Assembly: GCF_025024155.1 (NCBI RefSeq)
Contig: NW_026251757.1
Location: 124,001-188,000 of the forward strand
DNA: 64,000 bases
Reading direction: 5' to 3'
Origin: Gamsiella multidivaricata
Taxonomy: Eukaryota; Mortierellomycota; Mortierellomycetes; Mortierellales; Mortierellaceae
Made by a program: the position numbers and the translations under genes. This document shows positions 1 to 12,100 of this stretch, one piece after another. The notes below the pieces were generated by a model that saw only the letters and a list, made by a program, of their open reading frames with translations, did no database searches and was not told the origin of the DNA. Each line of letters starts with the position of its first letter. Within the stretch, counting starts at the first letter, position 1.

Positions 1-795
1 TACAGTAATGGAGGAGGTGGTGGTGGTGGTGGGAGGACGATGAAATCGGCGCCGATTCAGCTCCCAGGAAACAGTGGTAGCAGTGCTCACAGTGGCACCA
101 GTTACAGCAGTGGCGGAAGAACTCGAGGACAACCGCCGACATCTCCACGCTATGATGGGTTTGGTCAAAGCGGCAGCGGCGGTGGCCAAGGCGGTGGAAA
201 TGGCGGTGGCAATGGCGCTCGAAGGAACAATACGTACCACGCGAGCAGTAACCAGCACCACCTGCAGCATCAGCAGCAGCGCCATAACACGACCCGCCAC
301 GGCGGCGGCGATCGTCCTAGGCAACAACAACAACAGCAGCAGATGACTTATCATTCCTCTCGCAGCCAGCCGGACCTGCATAGCGGATACCAGCCTACGC
401 CGCAAATGTACTCGCCCACATCCCCGTCGTTCCATAACCAGTACCCGCCACCATCCCCCGGCTCACCCTTGCCGCCGTATGTTGAGAGGCCGGTGATGAC
501 ACCGCCACCGCCGAGTTATTCACCTTCCTCACGGGACGTTGGAGGCGGAGGAAGCGGTCGAGGAGTGCCTGCACGATCGGTGAGCAATGATCCGGAGCTG
601 GCGATGTACGAGAGCAGTGCGTACTACACCAACCGTAACCGTAAGCAGCAACAACAACAGCAATTGATGCAGCAACGGCGGAGGCAGCAGCAGGAGCAGG
701 AAGAGAAAGGAGAGTGTTGCTCGTGCTTAAAGGATATAGGAGAATTTTGTCCGTGCCTGTGTTTCTGTTGTCTCTTTGGAGCCGTTGCCGTATAG
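1..795 (+). CDS. Gly/Gln/Pro-rich protein with Cys-rich tail (3' part)
   Basis: The frame is open to the left edge, so the ATG at 40 need not be the real start and the gene may be 5'-truncated by the window. The product is low complexity: Ser/Gly-rich first, then His/Gln runs, then a Pro-rich stretch with repeated PPPPPSY-like motifs, then another Gln/Arg stretch. The last about 25 residues hold eight Cys in a CC-x-C...C-x-C-x-C-x-CC spacing among hydrophobic residues, ending GAVAV. Such a tail recalls CYSTM-type or palmitoylated membrane-attached tails, which is inference. No enzymatic domain is visible. A pyrimidine-rich repeat follows the stop. Confidence 0.6.
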   Translation, partial: YSNGGGGGGGGRTMKSAPIQLPGNSGSSAHSGTSYSSGGRTRGQPPTSPRYDGFGQSGSGGGQGGGNGGGNGARRNNTYHASSNQHHLQHQQQRHNTTRHGGGDRPRQQQQQQQMTYHSSRSQPDLHSGYQPTPQMYSPTSPSFHNQYPPPSPGSPLPPYVERPVMTPPPPSYSPSSRDVGGGGSGRGVPARSVSNDPELAMYESSAYYTNRNRKQQQQQQLMQQRRRQQQEQEEKGECCSCLKDIGEFCPCLCFCCLFGAVAV

Positions 796-817
796 GAATG
801 TTCATTGTGTTTGTCTT

Positions 818-890
818 CTTTTTTTTCTTTTTTTTTTTCTCCTTTTCCTTTTTCCTTTTCCTTTTTCCTTTTCCTTTTTCCTTTTCCTTG
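818..890. repeat. Pyrimidine tract with CTTTTC-type tandem units
   Basis: Immediately after the first gene's stop the plus strand is pure pyrimidine with repeated TTTTCC/TTTCCTTTTC units. It creates spurious Lys/Glu-rich frames on the minus strand. It probably lies in the 3' UTR. Confidence 0.8.
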
Positions 891-1661
891 CTTCTTGAGG
901 GCAGGTTTCCTCCGAAGATGCGCAAATGCGCGCACCGCTTATTGAGAGAGAAGGGTAGTAATAGTAATAGTAATAGTTGTGAAAAATAAAAATTGTACAG
1001 TATTCAACTTGCATTATGGCCTCGATCTGCTGAGTGAAGGTGCTCTTTTAAGCAATTGCAATTTTACGAGCGGGGGTACCTGGGAGTAGAAAGGATCGGC
1101 AGCAAAAAACGCCCCTTGTTCTCATCCCCACACCTTTCAGCCCTAGAATGCTGCTACTGCTGCGAATCGTTCATCGGTACACTGTTTCTCAGAGGCTGAT
1201 GAGGGTTCCAAGGATACTTCCTCTCCCCGAGAGAAAGCTCGTTGAGACGATCTCGCACGGATGTTAGGACCCCAGTTTTCATCGTGCGGGCCAGGTCTCT
1301 ACTTCAGACCCCCTAGCCTTCTTCATCCTCACTTCTGGTAGATCAAAAATGTACCCTCTGTGCGCCGTCTGTACTTCCAAATGGCTGTCTTCAGTGCTGT
1401 ATGGCCATGGGTCCTGAAGGCAGAATCAATTGCCCAATGTTGCACAGACACATCCCGCCTCCCGTTCGAAAACCGAGAGCGATGTTCTTATACCTTGGAA
1501 GCAAGTTTTTTTTTTCTTTTTTTTTTCTCTCATCTTGCATCCATCCTCCTTAGTACCGCCGGCATTCATTTTTGACATTCCTTGCGTCCCTTTCTGATAC
1601 CACTCGCATCAGCACCAGCGTTTTCCTTTGATACTAGTAATTTATGTAGACACCCCCTGTA
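891..1661. other. Intergenic, no gene seen
   Basis: No conserved frame on either strand. There is an AGTAAT microsatellite-like run near 955-975 and T-rich runs near 1505-1530. This is the likely promoter/5' UTR region of the channel gene that starts at 1662. Confidence 0.5.
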
Positions 1662-4600
1662 ATGCCAGACGATTATATTGTGGAGATTCCTGAGGGCACC
1701 TCCAACATTCAACCAAAGACACTGGAGCCCACATCAAATACGAGTGACACTGTGCAGGTCAATAGCCAGGAGAGTGTGATTGCAAACAGCACAAATGACT
1801 CGGTGTCGCAGCTAGATAAGACCGCGGATATCCATAACCTTCAGCAAGGAAGTCTCCAAGAAAAGACTCCTATAACTGAGAGCGAGCCCTGTATGTAAAT
1901 CACAAAAAGACAGCTGTCTCTTTTTAACTGTGGCCGCTCATACTGAGATATACTGTCCAATGGTTATTAGCATTAAAGGTCTACTTCAAGCAGGACGAAA
2001 CCAAATTTTCTGCAGACGAGTCCGTATTCATCGGCACGAAAGAGTAAGCATTCTAAAGAGAAACTCGGTAATGCGTACTTTTGTAATAAAAGACAGCAAG
2101 CTGACCTCAATTTTACAACTTAGGCAGCAGCCGCCTGTTCGAATAAATGCGTCCCACCGATTCGCTCGTGTATGTTCAGCAACTTCTTGCTTCGATCGAA
2201 GCGTATGATTATATCTTCACAATGCTAACATAATGGTCCTGTTTAAATGTAGTGGGATGGCAACACGAAAGGATTGAAGGCTGGAATCTACAACATCGTT
2301 CTTGGACTTTCGACGGCGAATCTAAATATGGAATGTATCGAATCCATCGCCTTCTGTTACAGTCATGATTCACATTTCTATAGCCCACTCGAGGTAGGCT
2401 ATCCAAGCATCTTAAAACCTGCTGTTTGAAAGTATATATGCTCATATGGACTCATGGCGACTAACAGCGAGTATCGTCATAATTCATTTTAGATTGCGAC
2501 AAGACAGGAACTCGAGAGATTGTGTAGGTCGACGCTATAGGACACCACGAAACGGGAGGAGTCAGGCGAATTTAGGTTGCATGCTCATGAATGAATTCTT
2601 GCTGTTTGAATAGCGAATCGTGGATCAGGGATTCTGAGGTGGCAGCTCCATCGGCAATACGAGAGGAATGGAAGCTCAGCATTAAAGCTCCTCGTTGTTG
2701 ACATGGAAATCAGGGTGTCGCCCAAAATGAAAGCAACCCCAGGATACATTGATCTTTCTTTCATGGAACTTCACGCCATGCAACTATCAAATCATGGTAA
2801 CGGTAAGAGAAACATTCAGATTCTGAACAGTGAGCAAACGTATATTTCTGGCCTATGCACTACATATATTGATAACTGTCCTCATTCTTTATTAGATCCG
2901 AACTTCATCGTACACCGTCCCTTTCTCTGGTCAATTGACGTTGGTCAAACAGTGGGTGACCTTGATGATGACTCCATCCCAATACCAAAAAGCCCCCGAA
3001 GGATCATATCCTACTCTCTGTCAGGGGATGGCTCTCATTTATCGACGTTGAGTAAGATGGACAAATGCCTTCAATTGGATCTCTGGAAACTCAGCTTGGA
3101 TAATAATCCGACTGCTCTGGTCCACATTGATGTGGACACCAAGCAAATTTCGTCCACTCAACCGAAATTGTCTGCGCAGATCCAAATGCCATTGCTGATA
3201 TCTGGACTAAAGTCCTTGGACCCAATGATGGTGTCTCTGTCCTGGGATGCGTCAAACGTTGCGGTGATAGCAGAGGACGATATGCACTTGGCACGAACCA
3301 CAAGCATCTACGTGTACCACAAGGATTCTTCGCATCCTTCGGAGAAGAAGATCACCTCCGGACAGCCAAATTCCTTCTTGCCTATGCCGGACGAACATCT
3401 TCCCGAAGGACTTAAGGGACTTTGCGGCTATGGGAAGTTCCACATAGCGACCACGAACAATCAAGACGCCCGGGATGAACTGTTTATTACATGCGACATT
3501 TTCTCCGTCAAAATATACGGTGTCTTTGGTTCCTGGCAACATCTTCAAACCATTGCCCTCTTCAAACCCGATTCCATCTACAGTCGTAAAAAGCTGATCT
3601 CTGGACTGAATGGAAGATACTTTGCTTGCAGCAGTTCCACCAACACAATCCTGGTTTATGACCTGGAGACTGGGTTGGTCGTTTCCCATATGGCGCTCGG
3701 TAGTAGCAGCAGGGTGCGGTTTTCGAACGATGGCTCGATGATGGTGGTTAGCCACAGTGGGGTCATCACGACGCGTTGGACAAAGTCAGCCACGGCAATC
3801 GCCTCTGTAGATGAGATCGGGTCAAACGCTGCGTTCGCTCATAACGACGAAAAAGTCATCGTGTCTACGTTCGCGGACAAGAGTTACGGGCGAGGTGAAA
3901 TAGGCGCGATCATGGACGCAACAAGTCTTTCAGTAGAAGACATATTATCTATCCCCATGCCTTACAAGGAAGGCAGGCAGAAGCACATGGACAATCACGG
4001 CTTGACCCTTTATACAGCACATGGATCCAAAATTGACTTAATCCGAGTGCTGGATACCGTCGTGCAGCCATATACGCGTCCGAGGGAGCTATGCGACGAG
4101 ACATGTTACAAGGAGCTGTCCCCAAATATGGTTATTCACTCAGAGACGCCTCAAGGCGAGAATGAGTTCACTTCCGCCTCAGGATTGACATTCGAACTGA
4201 GGTTCCACAACGCTCGCAGCCAGGACTGGACTGATGGTCCGGAACCGCAATCACTTTCTGTGTTAGTCTCAGACAAGCGTGGACGATCAAGGATGGGGCT
4301 TACAATTCCTGCAGCCGCTATCGCAGAGCCTCACTGGCTTCAGTTCAAGGGCTTTTTTCAAGAGACATCTCAACGAATGATCGTGTACAACTGTCTTTTC
4401 GTGATGGTCTGGAGCCTACCCACGACACTGGATAGCGATTTCACGCTGCTGTCGACATGGTGGGCTCAGCCGATGCCTTTCGAAGTCTCGTTTGAGCAGC
4501 AGTGGTACACCACAGGAACTGCGAGGTGCACACACGATGTCGCCTTTCTCCAAACTCTTTCCCTGAATGAGTACTACGAGGAGGTTCCCATGGACGCCTT

Positions 4601-7246
4601 CCGACTGCACCATCACAATGCGTTCAGCAGTAATCCGATGGCGTTTCTAGACGGCATCCTAGTCCTGGTCGAGATGTTCCGTGCAGACGACGAGATTTTC
4701 CAGCAGGCAGTCCTTCTGTACGTCGGTCAGCACATTAACAGCTATCCAGACCCGCATAACCTAGCCTCCAGCGTCCTTGTCAAGATATGCCAGGCAGTCA
4801 GCCAGAAGAACCATGACCACTATGCCAAGTTTCTAAAGGCCTTTTTTGAGTCCTCATACTGCCGGTGGGTTCCAAGACCTGATCTGAACAAGGAAACAAA
4901 CCCCATCTCAATCCTTATGAAGCGGAGCAAGACAGTACCACGCGCGATTGATCTCGTCCAGATTATGATCAGCTATTGTACACGGCAAGCCAAGAAGGAA
5001 AAGGAGCGTGACATCCACTTCACATCGCCGATCATGGAACCCCTGCACGAGCTTATTGCCCAGCAGGATCTTCACACCGATCTTGCGCACAGCACTCTCC
5101 GAAAGCTGGCATATATCCCGGTCAATGAACGCTCCCATATCGTGGATCATCACATCATAGCACACCCTCCAGAGTTCCGGCTACGCTTTTGGGAACACAG
5201 CACAAAGCCGCTGTATGAATGCGGGGATCCTGTCTTGCAGCTGGACCTGAATCCATCAACCACCTCTCACGACCCTCAGAACGACAATTTCACCCGCGAC
5301 TTGTTCGTTGCCTCGTTCAGCATGTTGTGGTGCGCTCCGGAGGATAAGCCGGACCTGCGACCGTCGATCGCCAAGATCAAGAGCAGGGCTCGGGTGCCGC
5401 AATCATGGATCCGGACGCTCTTCCATGTCATCTTGCTGAAGTGCACACTCAAGTCCGCTGTTGCTGTAGAGTGCCACGATTTCTCACTCCAGATGCTGGA
5501 TAACCCTGCCATCGCAGCTCTGGTTGAGTACAAATGGTAAGCCCGCTAGTGCATGGCTGAGGTGTTCTCTGGGAGGTTCCTTGACTCTCTTTTTTTATTT
5601 CATATTTTCTTTGTGCAGGAACACGATCGGCTATATCCACTGGCTGATGCGCTTCTTGTGGCAGTGCATCTATTATCTCTTGGTGCTGGTAGCGGTGTTC
5701 ATGCAGGTATACCAAGAATATCAGACCTCGCTCACTGGCGTCTTTATCGCCATCATTGTCATGGCCACCGTCTTCCTCTGGCTCGAATTGATTCAACTTT
5801 TCCATAGCCCGCGCCGCTATATTTCGTGAGTCTCGGATACTTTGCATCGGCTCTTTATGTCCGTTTTATGGAACTCCCAACTGACTCTCGCTTTATGGCT
5901 GGTGTAGGTCCCCATACAACATAGTCGACCTCGTCACATACGCGCTACCGCTGGCAGCCAGTGCATGCCAAATCGTCAACATCGTCAATGAGGATCCGAA
6001 CGGCAACAAAGCGACCCTCAGTTTCTCTGTTTTGTTCATATTCCTACACTGTGTAAGGGTTAAGCATATTACCGCGCAAGTCCTCCACCGCACTTTTCTT
6101 TCTTTCTTGCCTTTCTAACGCTCGAACCGGACTGTATCTCTCTTGACTAGCTGTTTGAGCTAAGGATCAACAAGAGCGTTTGCCATTTTGTCACCATCAT
6201 CATCCGCTGTATTGGTGAGATCCGGGTTTTCTTTGTCGTCTTCACAACGGGTATACTGGCCTTCACGATTGCGATCCTTCACCTGCTTCATGGATGTCCT
6301 GCCGGCTCTTGTGCATTTGACGATGTTGCTCTCTCCAAAAACTTCTTCAGAGCCATCTCATCCACATATTTTTTCATGGTATGTATATGAAACAGCCAAA
6401 TAGGATCCACTGTTCTGGCGTCCGTGCTAAAAGTCCTCTAAAGCACTTTTCCTTCTCTTTCGCGTACAATATGTCCTTCAGGGCGGTATCTGGGATCCGA
6501 TCAGCGACGATTTCAATTCCGATAACTATGCATTCCATATCATGATGATTATCTATTTCTTCTTTACGACCATTCTCTTGCTGAACGTTCTCATAGGTAA
6601 GTCCTTGAAGGGAGCGAAGAGACCTGAGGACGACAAAGCGCTAACCGTATATCGTGTTGACTGATTCCACTTAATTATTTCTATAGCACTGATCAACGTG
6701 GCCTTTGGTGCCGGCGACGAAACATGGTACTTGGTCTGGATCGAGAACAGGCTGAGATACGTCGAGGCTGCGGAGAATATGAGCCACCATATTCCAGGTA
6801 CTTCTTAATCCCTTCCTTCTCGTTTTTCACCGCCACTTTGAGGATTTGAGCTGTTCATAGACCTCTTTCTTCAACTGATAGGTTTCAGAGAGGCACATAA
6901 CTGGTTCCCGAAGGAAATTTACTACTCTGCGACTCTTCAACAACAGAAGGATTACAGAGCCAAACATCTCAACAAGAAAGGCCAGGACTCTGGAAGAGGC
7001 GATGCCACCCATCGACTGTTTGGACAAGGCGCGCCCGCCAAGAACGTTACAGCCGCCTCGTCTATGATCATGCGCGAAGCGAACGCGTCTGAGGATACAC
7101 TGTTGGAACAGCATCAGCAGATGATCCAGGAACTGAAGAGGGATCTGATTGAAAAGCAGGAAAAGATAGAAAAGCGAGTGGAGGACCTACATATGGAGCT
7201 GACAGAGATTAAGCACATGGTAGCATCCTTGTGTAAGGAGCCATGA
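1662..7246 (+). CDS. WD40-like beta-propeller / TRP-like ion channel fusion
   Basis: Exons read by phase: 1662-1890, 1971-2043, 2124-2169, 2253-2393, 2493-2523, 2614-2802, 2896-5536, 5619-5825, 5908-6052, 6151-6378, 6482-6596, 6687-6797, 6882-7246, giving 1506 codons plus stop. The first about 75 residues are Ser/Thr/Gln-rich. Next comes a conserved region (RWDGNTKGLKAGIYN-type), then a large WD40-like part with recurring beta-strand segments such as ISYSLSGDGSHLS. From exon 8 there are about six membrane segments, a pore-loop-like stretch with FFMGGIWDP, and a last helix with LLNVLIALINVAF, the pattern of TRP/polycystin-type ion-transport domains. The final about 50 residues form a charged heptad helix (QQMIQELKRDLIEKQEKIEK), a probable assembly coiled coil. 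Likely a cation channel of an internal or plasma membrane; ligand unknown. The 93-nt intron 2803-2895 is in frame and open, so its removal is inferred from GT-AG signals and the better protein fit. Confidence 0.85.
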
Positions 7247-7839
7247 TAACAAGAATGTTCTTACGCTTGCCATAGAGACAGAGGCTATTTTGGATGTATA
7301 TATATATATATAGTGCATTGGAGCGAATATAGAGAACTCGCGCGTATCTGTTGTGCTGTGCTGTGCTGTGCTGAGAATATCGAAACACATGTAAATGACG
7401 AGCAAGATGGTGAGTCTGATATCCGGTCTGTCATCAGATTTATTATCTTTCGCCCATTCTTCTTTCTCGGGACTTGGAAATAGGAGACGGTTTTTGCGAG
7501 ACGTTTAGAGGAATACTTGAGGATACGATGCGCAAAGAAAAGGAAGAAGGGAATGCCAAAAGGTACAAATACATGAAAGAGGAGCTGCTCGGTTTTTTTC
7601 TGTCATAGAACTTGTTTGGAGGAATGGTTTTCAGTGTTGCTTGTAATGATAAGATAAATAAGATCCTAGTTCTGTACAGTACTCTCATGAAGAGTTGACA
7701 ATAGCGGGTGGGGCCAGCACACTTACTGGCGGGTCCGGCCACCATCGAAGCGACTTTGCTGGCCTATTGCGGTTCATAAAAGGTAAAGAGGCGTCATCAG
7801 TTGCTCCTATCTACAAAATACCGAAAGCGCGGGGATGGA
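7247..7839. other. Intergenic between convergent genes
   Basis: Holds the 3' UTRs of the channel gene (+) and the RRM gene (-). Short repeats are visible: a TA run near 7299-7312 and four GCTGT units near 7350-7373. No coding signal. Confidence 0.5.
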
Positions 7840-8359
7840 TCATGGCCTACCGCCATATCCGCTTCCCTGGTTGGTATGGGGTCCGCTGTTACTGCCGAAA
7901 TTAACGCGGTTATCATTGCAACGCTCGGTGACGCGGTCAACCTTGATCCTGCGAGTCTTAAAATCCGTGTCGTTCAGCTCTCTGATGGCGTCTTCAGCAG
8001 AAACGCTGTCAGCATAAGTGACAAAACCGAAGCCACGGGAGCGACCTAATACAGATTCAGGAGTGCCAGAATATGCTTATAGTCATTAAAAAAATGAGGC
8101 ACAAAAGACAGTAATGCGATAATCTCTAAGTAGCGTACCAGAGATACGGTCCCTGACGACTGTAGCCTCGACAATGGTACCGAGGCGCTTGAAGTGATCA
8201 CGAAGGGACTCATCAGTGGTATCCCAGAACAAACCTGCTACAAACAACTTGGTAGTCCTACAATGATGGTTGACAGACGCACTTAAATAACCAGTTGTGC
8301 AAACCCATTATTCAGGCAACATCACTTTGATGCCTACGATCAGTAGGTGCGTACTCCAT
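7840..8359 (-). CDS. Small single-RRM RNA-binding protein
   Basis: Minus-strand exons 8355-8359, 8139-8257 and 7840-8045 join in phase to 109 codons plus stop. The first exon is only ATG-GA, a micro-exon pattern common in fungal glycine-rich RNA-binding protein genes. The protein starts M-E-T-T and has RNP2 (KLFVAGLFW) and RNP1 ([10 protein letters not shown]) with the usual alpha/beta order of an RNA recognition motif, followed by a short Gly/Asn/Ser tail ending GYGGRP. The family binds single-stranded RNA in mRNA processing or the cold/stress response. The tail is much shorter than in typical glycine-rich family members. Start choice rests on splice phase only. Confidence 0.75.
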
Positions 8360-8483
8360 TTAAGGGCACCCTTCTAACAACTACCACCTGGCAAGATAGT
8401 GTTAATTAAGTATGGCTGGTTCAAACATTCATGGTAATGACCCCAAACAAAAGGATGGAGTGACGCTACGTACTCCACGCTCC

Positions 8484-8990
8484 TTACGCGTCGTCTTCCT
8501 TCAGTTCATCTTCGTTTTCAACTGCATTTCCGTCTTCAGCTTCACTTCTATCTTAATTTGAATTACGAATCTGAAGTATCGTACGTAGTTTTGGAACAAC
8601 CTGAACGTCTCTTTTTTTCCCTCTCACGCTGATCAATTTCTCATCTCTCATCAACTCGAAAGCGAATCTCTTCTCGCACTCTTGTTTCACCGGGTAATTT
8701 GTTGTCGATATTTGAGTATTAAACAAAGGAATAAATAGGAGTGCGCTCAATTGATAACATATACCTGGCATCAATGAGAATAAGTGATTAAGACAGCGAC
8801 TCGACTTACATTGTTCAGAGAGAACGTTGTTGTTGTACAGCGCAATCACAGCCAGTATTCCCCAAAGGCTCGTTTGTAACAAAGTTCGAGGCCAAGTACA
8901 ACCTTTTTTTTTTTTTCTTGTACATTCAAGATGTCCTGCAGGAGGTCTTTTGTAAAGCAGGGACAAGGGAAAATGTTTGCACACGCGAGG
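8484..8990 (-). CDS. Unassigned candidate gene, minus strand
   Basis: Two minus-strand stretches look protein-like: one around 8810-8930 (LLQTSLWGILAVIALYNNN), and one around 8560-8700 (RFAFELMRDEKLISVRG), followed in another frame by an acidic tail ending ENEDELKEDDA at about 8484. A satisfying splice chain could not be built, and a stop lies between the last two parts. It may be a small intron-containing gene or a remnant. No family recognised. Confidence 0.25.
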
Positions 8991-9148
8991 GAGTAATGAC
9001 AGATTTTATTTCGCATCCATCGCTAATGAGCCGATAGACTATCTATTGATCCTGCGCTGTAGATCCTGTTCAAAAAGATGTGGTTCAAGAACCGATGTGC
9101 GGCTACGCACACATGGCTGTTAATCCGTGTTTATCTCGCTCGACTTGC
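8991..9148. other. Short spacer
   Basis: AT-balanced sequence downstream of the DIP2-like gene; nothing recognisable. Confidence 0.4.
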
Positions 9149-12100
9149 CTAGGTATAGATGGTGGCCGGCGCCTTTGAAGCGGGCCCATTTGACGGGCCT
9201 AACATGGACTGCGAACCCGTTGGGGACGCAGACAAGGACTCCAACCCAGACTCGGGTATAGAGTCCTGGGCCTCCTTCACGCCCGATACTTTCACAGCAC
9301 GACCCGTCCCTGGAACCTTCTGGTCGCTTCCGACCTTATCCTTCTTTGAGGATTTGAATATGGATCCAATAAAGGAGCCGACTGAGCGAACAGACCGCAT
9401 GGACCCAGTCACCGAGATCACAGAATGATTCGAGCGCAAAGATCCTGGCTTCTTTTTGCAATTACCTTGCGGGGACGATGGGGTCAAGGACGCGGACGTT
9501 GTGTGGGAGGCGAATGACTCGGTAGGACTACTAGTAGCCGAATACGTTACGACGATGCCATTAGGTCCCGCAGGAAGCGGCTGTATCTGTTCTGGTATAG
9601 ACCGCGGCTGTGATCCATGAGGGTAGTGAATGTAAAGCAGGGGCCTGAGCGAGAAAGAAAAAGAAAGGTGCGGTTAGTTTTTAGCTATGCTATGGCGACC
9701 ATGTAAACCAATAGAATAAACAAAAAGGTTGCATACATTTTCGCGCCCATGAAGTGGGACAGCATCTTGCCACGCTGCTTCTCGCCGTATCGGTTCTTTG
9801 CGAGAACCCCTTCCTTAACGATGGCAATTGCGTCCGGCATGAATTGGTGCTTCTTCAGGACCTGGTTCATGACAGTGAATACCAGATTGATAATCGAGGC
9901 GTCCGTTTGTCGCACTTCTATCACGCAGACCACAGCTTGATCTACTTGGAACACGATACTAGAGAACACAACAAAAAAATAAATGCCAATTGTTAGCACT
10001 CAATCTTTCCCATGTGTTTAAGTCGAATACCTTTACAACGATGAATCATGTTTCCGCTGCTTACCATCCACTGGGCATAATAATAGGATGCGCCTTCTCG
10101 ATCGTCGTCTCGACATCTATCGGGAAATGTATCAGCCCATTGATCTCGAACGTCTCTCCGATCGCTCCCAGTACAAACAGAAGCGTAGTCGCGCAGCCCC
10201 CATTAAAGTTCTCGTGCGCATAGTTGTGCAAGAATCCAATCTCGCCCGTGCGAACGAAGCCCATCCCAGGTCCCATCCTGCCATCCTGAGTAAGGCCGTA
10301 GCCAAGACTGCTGAGGCCGCTGTTCGCAGAAACTCCATGTGCGATCGCAGCATTGAACTGGCTCGCATTAATGCTCAGTATAGCAGAGGAAGAGGCCGAG
10401 TCGGCCTCGATGACCAAGGGCGAGGTGATATAGGCTTGCACGTTCGCCTCGGATGAAACCCAAATTTCACCAATCTCGCCTGATAGACAAAGTTCCCGAG
10501 TTTCTGGGTTCACGATCGCCACGGTCGTTCCGCATACAGGCTGAAATATGAGAGATAATGTCAATTAGTGACTTGAAAGAATAATTGATGGCAGTTGTAA
10601 CAACATTAACTTACAGTGCCGCTGTCCTCCACCCAGATCCCCATTGGATCGTCTTTTTCTGTCGTGACCTCAACAACGCCTCGACGAAGACTCTTCAGCG
10701 ACAAGTGCAGCCGCACAGGCTCAATATTCATGTAGGACCTTGTCGTCACCATTGGGTTCGACATATGTCCAAACATTCCGCTAATATGCGTTCTGGCTAT
10801 ATGGAAACCTGCTGGGTCGTGTGGCGATGTACCACATAACCGTCGCTCGAGTGCTTGCTGAGCCTCTGTGCGAGGTCTCCCTTCCATACTGATAAGAAAA
10901 TTGCGAACAGAGCATAGCTTGAGGGTGGGCGGTGATCTCTGTCGGTCGAGCGCTGCGAAGGCCCGCTCGACCATCGCGTAATCGAGTAAAGCATCCTTGG
11001 CTATAAAAGCGTCGGGAGTAGAAGAAATAAAATTTCATGGATCTATATGAGTGTATATCCAGGCTGTAGTAACCCCAACATGGTACAACAATGTATACCT
11101 TCATATTTCGCAATCGTCTCCAGGTAGATCTGAGGCGTCGCCAAGAAATCTGCATACTGGATCAACAGCGTGGGCGCGCCTACATATACACCCAGCACGC
11201 ACGCCTGCAATAACCCGATCCCCACGAAGTCCTTCCAGCACGATACGATCGTTCTCTCACTCGTGAGCCGACACTGGACCTTTTGCGCGCAACACTGTGC
11301 CAGGAGGGATGCATGGCTAATCTTAACCAGAGTTCTTTTCATATCCGAGGAGTAGTGCGCGTACACAACAGCTGGCGCGGTCTTGACCAACGACGTTCTT
11401 GGTGGTGAAGTGTATCCTGATTCCTTGCCAAGGACTTTGTTGACCTTGGGCGCCTTGGAAACATTGAAAACCGTGGGTACAATCGCGTCCTGGCGGGCGC
11501 CGATACAGGCCTTGATATGGATCATAGTCGTCTTTTGCTTCATCACCTCCTCTGTAACGGAGTTTCCAATCAAGTGCGGTACCCTAAGCTCTGTCAGGAG
11601 TCCCATCAACAGAACAATATCCTCAGGCAGCCTTGACATCTCTGGAACTGAGACAGGGACAGGAACGAGTCCCAATAACCAGGTGGCATATATGGTCGCC
11701 GCAAACTCCACCCCATTCGGGAACAACAGCACAACTTTGTCTCCCGGCTTGAATCCTCCTCGCTTTTCGATATAGCTGGCAATGCTGACGACCTTCATGC
11801 CGAACTTCCTGAATGTGATCGCCTTGGCATCCTTGCCTTGCTGATTCTGTTCCAAAAAAGCAGCCTCCTCTGGATTCACGATCGAGCGCCAGACGAGCAA
11901 TTCCACAAGGCTCGAGAACTGCATTAGGTTGATTTTGAACTGATCATCGAGAACTTCCAGAGGACGATCGCAGCTAGAGAACTGGACCGTACGCGTATGC
12001 GCCGGCAATTCTACTTCACGAGCAGTCAGCGCGTCCAGACCCCAGATACCACCCATGATGTCGTCCCCCACCGCCATGCTGAATACCGTGTCCTCAACTG

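Noticed and set aside
395..925. 176-codon minus-strand frame rich in Lys/Glu
   Set aside because: Its N-terminal part is the complement of the CTTTTC repeat and the rest is the shadow of the Gly/Gln-rich gene.
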